Positions 1-5,114 of a stretch of DNA of 5,114 nt are shown here, in pieces. The notes under the pieces were generated by a model. It was not told the DNA's origin, did not search any database, and worked only from the letters and a program-made list of their open reading frames with translations. Position numbers and translations under genes: made by a program. Source of the DNA: Alphaproteobacteria bacterium (lineage in GTDB: Bacteria; Pseudomonadota; Alphaproteobacteria; Micavibrionales; SZUA-601); assembly GCA_028290805.1 (NCBI GenBank), contig JAQGJA010000156.1, positions 1 to 5,114 on the forward strand, written 5' to 3'. Position 1 is the stretch's first letter, and each line of letters starts with the position of its first letter.

Positions 1-29
1 AAAAGAAGTGCGGCGAAGAATTTATTCAT
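1..29 (-). CDS. Partial gene, N-terminus only; signal-peptide-like start, product unknown
   Basis: Only nine full codons are visible, reading MNKFFAALL and then a codon beginning TT (F or L). A lysine followed by a hydrophobic run is typical of the start of a secretory signal peptide or a first membrane segment. The ATG at 27-29 overlaps the TAA stop of the DsbD-like gene (22-24) in the arrangement ATGAATAA, an 8-base overlap. A GGAGA ribosome binding site lies at 35-39, five bases before the ATG, inside the 3' end of the upstream gene. This is the same signal and spacing used by the DsbD-like gene itself. The overlap implies co-transcription and probably translational coupling. ScsB-type DsbD genes are known to sit near genes for periplasmic thioredoxin-like or peroxiredoxin-like partners, so an exported redox partner is a reasonable guess, but nothing in the nine residues proves it. 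Confidence 0.7.
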
Positions 30-2238
30 TTGTTTCTCCAATAAGAGGTTTGATGGCATTGATCACGACATCCGGGGTCAGAATTTGCGGCAGGATGACG
101 GGTTTATTGCTTTGGTCGGCGGGATAGAACACATAGATCGGCACCCCGCTGCGGCCGAATTCCTTGAGATACGAGGTTATGCGGTCATCGTAATTTGTCC
201 AGTCCCCTTTCAGGAACGCAATCTTGTTATCGTGGAAAAAGGTCTCAACCCCCCGCGTTTCCAAAGCGGCCTTCTCATTGGCCAGACAGGTAATGCACCA
301 GGCGGCGGTCATGTTCACGAAGACAGGGCGTTTTTCGGCGCGGTACTGCGCGAGTTTTTCGGGGGTATAGGCTTCAAAGACAGCACCGGTTTCCACACTT
401 GTATTTTGTTGCGGGACATTCTTTGGCTGGGCAATGACCAAAGCGACGGCTGCCACCATGGCGACCAGGGCCAGGATGATCTTGCTGTATTGCCACCAGC
501 TGACCGGGCGGTTCTGGGTCGTGCCCCAAAGCCAGGCGCCAAAACCAAGCGACAACATGCTGAGCAGCACGTAAAGCACGCCCGTCGCCCCACTCTGCTG
601 GGCCAGGACCCAGGTTAGCCAGATAGCGGCCGCCAGCATGGGAAAAGCCAGGAATTCCTTGAAATGCTCCATCCAGACGCCGGGCCTGGGCAGATATTTC
701 AGCAGGATTTCCGGGAAGATCGTCAGAAGGAGATAGGGCAAAGCCAGGCCGAACCCCAGGACCCAGAGCACCGCAAGGGTGACGCCGGGCCGCTGGGTAA
801 GAGCGTAAAATATCGCCCCGCCCATAAAAGGTGCGGTGCAAGGGGTTGCGACCACCACGGCCAGCGCGCCGGTAAAGAACGAGCCTGCCAGCGATGATTT
901 CTGGGTCAGGGCATTGCCAACCCCCATCAGCCGCGTGCCAAAAGTCACTGCGCCGCTGAGGGAATAGGCGATGGCGAATAAGACCAAGGCAATGGCGGCG
1001 ACAAAGGCAGGGGATTGCAATTGCACGCCCCAGCCGATTTGAGCCCCGGCATTTTTCAAGGTAATCAACACGGCGCCAAGCAAGGTGAAAGTAGCCAATA
1101 CTCCCGCCAAATAAGCGACCCCGCCCATGATAACAGCACGGCGTTTTTCATCATGGGCTTTTTTAACCAGTCCCAAGGCTTTAAGCGATAGGACCGGAAA
1201 AACGCAGGGCATTAAATTCAATAAAATCCCGCCTAGGAAAGCGGCAAAAATTGCTGAGAAAAAACCATCTTTTGTTTGAGGCGGATATTCAGATTTTTTT
1301 TTTAATCCATCCTGCATGCGCTGGTGCCATTCAGGCGTATGATCGTCGAGTTTCTGGCTTACCGGTGGAATTACTGTCGTTTGCGCTGGTGCCAAGACGG
1401 GTGGGATTTCTACCTTGGCCGTAAAGCGAAAGGATTTTTCGCCCATGGCGTTGCGCAGCATCAGGTCCCCGGACACCTCGGTGACAGGGGTCGTGCGCGA
1501 CTTGTTGCGCGGAATGGTCAGGGTCAAAGCCCGGCCGTTCAGGGCCAGTTTCTGCACCGCGTTATGCTGGATCAACAGGCCGTCATCGGGGAAGAACAAG
1601 GCTTCCTCGGGCAATTCATCGGCATTCAGGGGCAAGGGATCGAGAGTAATCTCAATTTCTTCCGCCGTCACGCGGGCGGCCTGTCTGCTGCTATTGGTCA
1701 TAGGCAGTTTGGCGCGCGCGGCGATAAAGGCGCTGGCCCAGGGGCCTGTAACGGGCTTGTTCGCCACTTTCAGGGCCAGGTCGAATTCCTCGGTTTCCGG
1801 GATGCAGATATCGGCGCAGACCAGCCAGCTTCCCTTGGCTTTGATGTGCAACGTTTCGCCCGTTTTAAGGTCGCCGGGCGCGGTGATCTGGCTCAGCAGC
1901 ATGACCGAATCCGTATAGCCGAAATTGACCAGTTCCCCGGTCGGCTGGCGATGCGGGGTCGGGAATTGCAGTTCGCCAGCGGTAAAGCCCTGGGGCAGGT
2001 CCCAGCTAATGCTGGTGGCAAGGCCGGTATCGCCGGGGTTTTTCCAATAGGTATGCCAGCCCGGCGTGATTTCCTGGCGCATGGCGACCCAGAAAATGTC
2101 CCCGGCTTTGACGCCGTCATTCTCGGCAATCAATGTCGCCTTGACCTTTTTCTCCTGGTCTGGATTGAGGGAAAGCTGGGCGTAAGCGGGGTGGACAAGC
2201 AGGCAGAAGGCAAAAGCGGCAAGGATTTTCTTGAGCAT
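22..2238 (-). CDS. dsbD: DsbD/ScsB-type protein-disulfide reductase (membrane thiol electron carrier)
   Basis: Complete 738-residue inner-membrane protein. By family knowledge it takes electrons from cytoplasmic thioredoxin and passes them through the membrane to reduce periplasmic thiol proteins. Residues 1-20 are a signal peptide with a likely cut after AYA. Residues 21 to about 320 are a large periplasmic domain with a C141-x3-C145 pair in WLVCADIC. About eight hydrophobic segments follow between 325 and 603, containing the two cysteines of the electron path, C345 (LMPCVFP) and C467 (ATPCTAP). A thioredoxin-fold domain covers about 615-735, with active site WCITC (C648, C651) and a cis-proline loop GVP at 698-700. 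All three redox pairs are present, so it should be functional. The N-terminal part is much longer than that of E. coli DsbD (565 residues in total) and fits the ScsB-like branch better. The ATG is preceded by GGAGA with 5-base spacing. The gene is divergent from uvrB and overlaps the next gene downstream. An A10 tract lies at codons 312-315. Family call is firm; the DsbD versus ScsB name is less certain. Confidence 0.95.
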   Translation of the reverse strand: MLKKILAAFAFCLLVHPAYAQLSLNPDQEKKVKATLIAENDGVKAGDIFWVAMRQEITPGWHTYWKNPGDTGLATSISWDLPQGFTAGELQFPTPHRQPTGELVNFGYTDSVMLLSQITAPGDLKTGETLHIKAKGSWLVCADICIPETEEFDLALKVANKPVTGPWASAFIAARAKLPMTNSSRQAARVTAEEIEITLDPLPLNADELPEEALFFPDDGLLIQHNAVQKLALNGRALTLTIPRNKSRTTPVTEVSGDLMLRNAMGEKSFRFTAKVEIPPVLAPAQTTVIPPVSQKLDDHTPEWHQRMQDGLKKKSEYPPQTKDGFFSAIFAAFLGGILLNLMPCVFPVLSLKALGLVKKAHDEKRRAVIMGGVAYLAGVLATFTLLGAVLITLKNAGAQIGWGVQLQSPAFVAAIALVLFAIAYSLSGAVTFGTRLMGVGNALTQKSSLAGSFFTGALAVVVATPCTAPFMGGAIFYALTQRPGVTLAVLWVLGFGLALPYLLLTIFPEILLKYLPRPGVWMEHFKEFLAFPMLAAAIWLTWVLAQQSGATGVLYVLLSMLSLGFGAWLWGTTQNRPVSWWQYSKIILALVAMVAAVALVIAQPKNVPQQNTSVETGAVFEAYTPEKLAQYRAEKRPVFVNMTAAWCITCLANEKAALETRGVETFFHDNKIAFLKGDWTNYDDRITSYLKEFGRSGVPIYVFYPADQSNKPVILPQILTPDVVINAIKPLIGETNE
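35..39 (-). promoter_or_regulatory. Ribosome binding site of the left-edge gene
   Basis: On the minus strand this reads GGAGA, five bases before the ATG at 27-29. It lies within the last codons of the DsbD-like gene, which supports coupled translation of the two genes and supports the reality of the short edge gene. Confidence 0.7.
1294..1303 (-). repeat. A10 homopolymer inside the DsbD-like gene
   Basis: Ten consecutive T on the plus strand, hence ten A in the coding strand, make up the end of Leu312 and Lys313-Lys315. The tract lies just before the first membrane segment. Reading on by hand, one extra A gives ATC TGA, an immediate stop. One missing A gives about twenty missense codons and then TAG. 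Either slip would leave only the exported N-terminal domain. The sequence as given is in frame. The tract may be a chance run of lysine codons in a locally AT-rich stretch. Confidence 0.9.
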
Positions 2239-2243
2239 CTAGG

Positions 2244-2248
2244 TCTCC
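2244..2248 (-). promoter_or_regulatory. Ribosome binding site of the DsbD-like gene
   Basis: On the minus strand this reads GGAGA, five bases before the ATG at 2236-2238. It fixes the start codon and agrees with the signal peptide beginning right there (MLKKILAAFAF). Confidence 0.8.
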
Positions 2249-2265
2249 GGTAAAGTCTTTCTCTT

Positions 2266-2294
2266 AATATAGGGCGGCGGCCGGGGTATTAAAA
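2266..2294 (-). promoter_or_regulatory. Candidate promoter of the DsbD-like gene
   Basis: On the minus strand a TATATT hexamer (2266-2271) matches the -10 consensus TATAAT at 5 of 6 positions. The -35 position at 17-base spacing (2289-2294) reads TTTTAA, matching TTGACA at only 3 of 6. Transcription would begin near 2259, giving a leader of about 21 bases that includes the GGAGA site. The weak -35 makes this a tentative call. Confidence 0.4.
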
Positions 2295-2319
2295 GGGTTA
2301 AGCGCAGAGAAGGGACTCT

Positions 2320-2356
2320 ATGGATTTCTAACGCCGCGCTCCTATATAATCCCTTA
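2320..2356 (+). promoter_or_regulatory. Candidate uvrB promoter with perfect -10 box, predicted leaderless start
   Basis: A perfect TATAAT lies at 2345-2350 and ends only five bases before the uvrB ATG at 2356. Normal -10 to start-site spacing puts the first transcribed base at about 2356-2357, on or next to the start codon. No purine-rich ribosome binding site is present in 2331-2355. No good -35 is seen: TGGATT at 2321-2326 with an 18-base spacer matches only 3 of 6. No alphaproteobacterial LexA box (GTTC-N7-GTTC or GAAC-N7-GAAC) and no E. coli-type SOS box is visible in 2239-2355, so DNA-damage control through LexA is not supported. Confidence 0.5.
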
Positions 2357-4593
2357 TGCTTACCACACCCGCAAAATTCAAAATCAACTCCGCCTTTGAA
2401 CCGGCGGGGGACCAGCCGACCGCGATCAGGGAATTGATCGAGGGGATCACGCGTGGTGAAAAGGACCAGGTCCTTTTGGGCGTCACCGGCTCGGGCAAGA
2501 CCTTTACCATGGCGCATGTGATCCAGGCGATGGGGCGGCCGACATTGATCCTGGCGCCGAACAAGACTTTGGCGGCCCAGCTTTTCGGCGAGATGAAATC
2601 ATTTTTTCCGGATAATGCGGTGAATTACTTCGTTTCCTATTACGATTATTATATGCCGGAATCCTATATACCGCGCACCGATACATTTATCGAAAAAGAA
2701 TCGCAAATTAACGAACAGATCGACCGCTTGCGCCACGCGGCGACGCGTGCGCTATTCGAACGGCGCGATGTGATTATCGTCGCATCGGTGTCGTGCATTT
2801 ACGGGATCGGCTCTCCTGATACATACAAGGAAATGATCCTGGATATCGGCAAGAGCCAGAGGATCAACCGCGAGGAATTGCTGCGCGAATTCGTCCGTTT
2901 GCAATATAAGCGCAACGATATCGATTTCTCGCGCGGCACGTTCCGCGCCCGCGGGGATACGGTCGAAATTTTCCCGGCCCACCTGGATGACGAAGCCTGG
3001 CGCATCAATCTGTTTGATGACGAGATTGAAAACATCATCACCTTTGATCCGCTGACCGGCAAGAAAACGGGCGAGATCGAAACGACGCGCATTTTCGCCA
3101 ACTCGCATTACGTGACGCCGCAGCCGACGATGGAAAAGGCGATCAAGCAGATCCAGATCGACCTCAAAATCCGCCTGGAAGAATTATACGAGCAGGGCAA
3201 ATTGCTGGAGGCGCAAAGATTGCAGCAGCGCACGCAATTCGATATCGAGATGATGCAGGCCACGGGGATGTGCGCCGGGATTGAAAACTATTCGCGCTAT
3301 TTAACGGGACGCCGACCAGGCGAACCGCCGCCGACCTTGTTCGAATATCTGCCCAGCGATGCTTTATTATTCGTGGATGAATCGCACGTGATGATTCCGC
3401 AGATCGGCGCCATGTATAAAGGCGACCAGGCGCGCAAGGGGACGCTGACGGAACACGGGTTCCGCCTGCCTTCGGCATTGGATAACCGCCCGCTGAAATT
3501 CGAGGAATGGCAGATGTTCCGCCCGCAGACGGTCCATGTATCGGCAACGCCGGGCCCTTGGGAAATGAACGAAGTGCAAGGTGTGTTTATCGAACAGGTG
3601 GTGCGCCCGACCGGGTTGATCGACCCGCCCGTCATCATTCGTCCGACGGAAAACCAGGTCGACGACCTCATGCATGAATGCCGCGAAATTGCCGCTAAAG
3701 GCGGGCGTGTGTTGGTTACGACGCTGACTAAGCGCATGGCAGAAGACCTGACGGAATATCTGGAAGAACACGGCGTGCGCGCAAAATATCTGCACTCGGA
3801 TATCGATACGATTGAACGGATCGAAATCATCCATGCCCTGCGCAAAGGCGAATTCGATGTATTGATCGGGATCAATTTGCTGCGCGAAGGCCTGGACATT
3901 CCCGAATGCATGGCGGTGGCCATTCTGGATGCGGATAAAGAAGGGTTTTTGCGCTCGCGCACCTCCCTTGTGCAGACCATCGGCCGTGCCGCGCGTAATC
4001 TGGAAGGCCGCGCCATTCTTTATGCGGATCACATGACGGCGAGTTTGGAATACGCGATTTCCGAAACGAAACGCCGCCGGGACAAACAGATCGAGCATAA
4101 CGAAAAACACGGGATCACGCCGAAATCAATTCAGAAAGCGATCAGCACGATTCTGGACGATATTTACGGGGCCGACCCGCAACGCGCCGCCCAGGCAAAA
4201 GCCTATGCCGATGCGGAACTGATGGGGATGAGTGAAGATCAGGCGGAATTCATCACGCCTGATCTGATCAAAAAACGCGTGACCCAGATCGAGCGTTTAA
4301 TGCACAAAGCCGCCAGCGACCTGGAATTCGAAGAAGCCGCCAGGCTGCGCGATGAATTGCGCAAGCTGGAAGCAATGGAGCTTGGCATCACAAGTGGCGG
4401 CATGACCCCGCCGCGTCTGGCCAGCGCCGATTCCTATGCCCGCAATAAAGGCAATGCCGGTAAAGATGACGACACCAAACAAAAACGCATGCACCCGCGT
4501 GAACGCGCACGCCAGGCCAAAGCCAAGCGCGAGGAAATGAGCCTGAAGTCAATGCCGATGATGGCCCAGCCGCCGGCAAAGGGAAAGAAATAG
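2356..4593 (+). CDS. uvrB: UvrABC excinuclease subunit B (nucleotide excision repair helicase)
   Basis: Complete 745-residue cytoplasmic protein. UvrB receives damaged DNA from UvrA, checks the lesion by threading a strand behind its beta-hairpin using ATP, and recruits UvrC for incision. Visible motifs: Walker A GVTGSGKT at 42-49; the damage-sensing hairpin with the tyrosines of YYDYY at 95-99; ASVSCIYG at 143-150; Walker B DESH at 341-344; helicase motif III-like SATPGPWE at 396-403; motif V around GINLLREGLDIP (505-516); and motif VI QTIGRAARN at 540-548. A UVR domain at about 636-672 (EFEEAARLRDEL) contacts UvrA and UvrC. A lysine/arginine-rich tail of about 73 residues follows; E. coli UvrB (673 residues) ends at about the UVR domain. 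The start is decided by sequence: TAA lies in frame at 2347-2349, no alternative start codon lies between it and Walker A, and KFKINSAFEPAGDQP matches the usual UvrB N-terminus. It is divergent from dsbD and convergent with the phosphatase gene. The call is certain. Confidence 0.99.
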   Translation: MLTTPAKFKINSAFEPAGDQPTAIRELIEGITRGEKDQVLLGVTGSGKTFTMAHVIQAMGRPTLILAPNKTLAAQLFGEMKSFFPDNAVNYFVSYYDYYMPESYIPRTDTFIEKESQINEQIDRLRHAATRALFERRDVIIVASVSCIYGIGSPDTYKEMILDIGKSQRINREELLREFVRLQYKRNDIDFSRGTFRARGDTVEIFPAHLDDEAWRINLFDDEIENIITFDPLTGKKTGEIETTRIFANSHYVTPQPTMEKAIKQIQIDLKIRLEELYEQGKLLEAQRLQQRTQFDIEMMQATGMCAGIENYSRYLTGRRPGEPPPTLFEYLPSDALLFVDESHVMIPQIGAMYKGDQARKGTLTEHGFRLPSALDNRPLKFEEWQMFRPQTVHVSATPGPWEMNEVQGVFIEQVVRPTGLIDPPVIIRPTENQVDDLMHECREIAAKGGRVLVTTLTKRMAEDLTEYLEEHGVRAKYLHSDIDTIERIEIIHALRKGEFDVLIGINLLREGLDIPECMAVAILDADKEGFLRSRTSLVQTIGRAARNLEGRAILYADHMTASLEYAISETKRRRDKQIEHNEKHGITPKSIQKAISTILDDIYGADPQRAAQAKAYADAELMGMSEDQAEFITPDLIKKRVTQIERLMHKAASDLEFEEAARLRDELRKLEAMELGITSGGMTPPRLASADSYARNKGNAGKDDDTKQKRMHPRERARQAKAKREEMSLKSMPMMAQPPAKGKK

Positions 4594-4601
4594 CTGCCGG
4601 C
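4572..4601 (+). terminator. Weak hairpin at the uvrB 3' end, possible terminator
   Basis: GCCGGCA at 4572-4578 can pair with TGCCGGC at 4595-4601, a 7-base-pair GC-rich stem with a 16-base loop that contains the uvrB stop codon. No run of T follows directly: the next bases are TATGACGC, and a short TTTT appears only at 4616-4619. It is therefore not a standard intrinsic terminator. The 16-base gap between the two convergent genes leaves no room for another one. Confidence 0.25.
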
Positions 4602-4609
4602 TATGACGC

Positions 4610-5114
4610 TTACATTTTCAGCGCTTCTTTAAGATCATAGCGTTTTGGTTCTGCCGGTTTTTCGGTAAGATAAATCTCCTTTTCCGGGTCGTAAATATAG
4701 CCGTAATCCGCATATCGGTTTGTCATCGGATCAATATCCAAAAGACGTATAGCCGTATTGGAAGGATTTTTTTCCATGGAGAAAAAGACAGGGTGCAGGT
4801 TCAGGAAAGATGTTACAAAACAGCGCAAGGTAAATCCATGGTTTACGATGACATGGTTTTTAATGCCTTTTTTGTTATCACGCCACAACGTCTCTTTATG
4901 GCTGCGTAACCGGTCCGCGACATTGGCGCCGGACTCGCCGCCATAAGGCTTCGCATAGTATTTTCCACCCTGTTGCATCATTTTTTGATAATGCTGCCAT
5001 TGCTGGGGATATATTTTTGAAATCTCCTCGTCTTTCATTCCGTCGAATAACCCGAACTCCCGTTCCCGCAAACGGTCGTCAAAGAAAATATGTTCGCCCC
5101 GCACGGAAACGTTC
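4610..5114 (-). CDS. Histidine phosphatase family protein (phosphoglycerate mutase-like), N-terminus missing
   Basis: The C-terminal 167 codons are visible and the gene continues off the right edge. The GTG at 5102-5104 is internal and not a true start, because the frame stays open upstream and the fold needs an N-terminal half. Family signatures seen: RLREREFG near 5052-5074, whose glutamate (codon 5063-5065) fits the catalytic acid; GGESG near 4930-4942; and VNHG, whose histidine (codon 4838-4840) is the second catalytic histidine. The phospho-accepting RHG motif would lie outside the window. Spellings such as LREREFG, GESGANVADR, TLWRD and NHGFTLR recall a branch of the superfamily typified by the plant AT74-like proteins, from memory. 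Members are phosphomonoesterases with very diverse substrates, so none is assigned. Its GC content is about 45% by hand count (4621-5100), lower than its neighbours. It faces uvrB tail to tail with a 16-base gap. No promoter or ribosome binding site is in view. Confidence 0.9.
   Translation of the reverse strand, partial: NVSVRGEHIFFDDRLREREFGLFDGMKDEEISKIYPQQWQHYQKMMQQGGKYYAKPYGGESGANVADRLRSHKETLWRDNKKGIKNHVIVNHGFTLRCFVTSFLNLHPVFFSMEKNPSNTAIRLLDIDPMTNRYADYGYIYDPEKEIYLTEKPAEPKRYDLKEALKM

Noticed and set aside
85..618. Plus-strand open frame of 177 codons opposite the thioredoxin domain of the DsbD-like gene.
   Set aside because: Antisense to conserved residues including the WCITC motif, with no start signal or domain. 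Shadow frame.
1324..2253. Long open frame on the plus strand (309 codons) opposite the DsbD-like gene.
   Set aside because: It lies wholly antisense to well-conserved coding sequence, has a biased composition rich in G, R and Q, shows no recognisable domain, and has no ribosome binding site or promoter. It is a shadow of the codon bias of the real gene.
2398..2412. GAAC-N7-GGAC resembling an alphaproteobacterial LexA operator near the uvrB start.
   Set aside because: It has one mismatch in the second half-site, lies inside conserved coding sequence (codons 15-19), and the intergenic region itself contains no half-site at all.
3297..4110. Two long minus-strand open frames (239 and 247 codons) opposite uvrB.
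   Set aside because: They overlap each other in different frames and the certain uvrB gene throughout, and their translations (rich in R, S or F, H) look like no known protein. Shadow frames.
4605..4630. CGCT-N9-AGCG hairpin followed by CTTCTTT just past the uvrB stop as an intrinsic terminator.
   Set aside because: The stem is only four base pairs and the following T-run is interrupted; too weak to call.
4758..4946. Short plus-strand open frame (62 codons) opposite the histidine phosphatase gene.
   Set aside because: It is antisense to the VNHG and GESG signature region and has no supporting signals.
5102..5104. GTG as the true start of the histidine phosphatase gene.
   Set aside because: The frame stays open to the window edge, and a start here would remove the RHG catalytic motif that the family needs. 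The gene is cut by the window edge instead.

Overview
The window reads as ordinary chromosome of a Gram-negative bacterium, most likely an alphaproteobacterium. This rests on three things: the UvrB variant with a long basic C-terminal tail, the long ScsB-like DsbD, and a moderate GC content (hand counts of sampled lines give about 58% in uvrB). A Micavibrio/Rhodospirillales-type host is a guess from general impression only. Four protein-coding genes are supported, two of them cut by the window edges. I see no RNA gene, mobile element, CRISPR array or phage gene.

Layout from left to right. Positions 1-29 (minus strand) hold the first codons of a gene that runs off the left edge. It overlaps the stop of the preceding gene by 8 bases and starts like a signal peptide. 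Positions 22-2238 (minus) encode a complete 738-residue DsbD/ScsB-type membrane electron carrier, which moves reducing power from cytoplasmic thioredoxin to the periplasm. Positions 2239-2355 are a 117-base divergent intergenic region with a plausible -10 box for each flanking gene. Positions 2356-4593 (plus) encode a complete UvrB, the damage-verifying helicase subunit of nucleotide excision repair. After a 16-base convergent gap, positions 4610-5114 (minus) hold the C-terminal 167 codons of a histidine phosphatase of the phosphoglycerate mutase superfamily, whose N-terminus lies beyond the right edge.

The dsbD-like gene and the edge gene look like a translationally coupled pair. Each has the same GGAGA-N5-ATG start arrangement, so the edge gene may encode a periplasmic or membrane partner in thiol redox or an envelope function (inference). 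uvrB appears to be transcribed alone from its own promoter. Its -10 box sits so close to the only usable ATG that the mRNA is predicted to be leaderless or nearly so. The histidine phosphatase is unrelated in function as far as can be seen, and is clearly more AT-rich than its neighbours (about 45% GC).

I did not find a previously undescribed system. The points most worth a second look are the likely leaderless uvrB transcript, a ten-base poly-A tract in dsbD exactly at the junction between its periplasmic and membrane parts, and the base-composition shift into the phosphatase gene.
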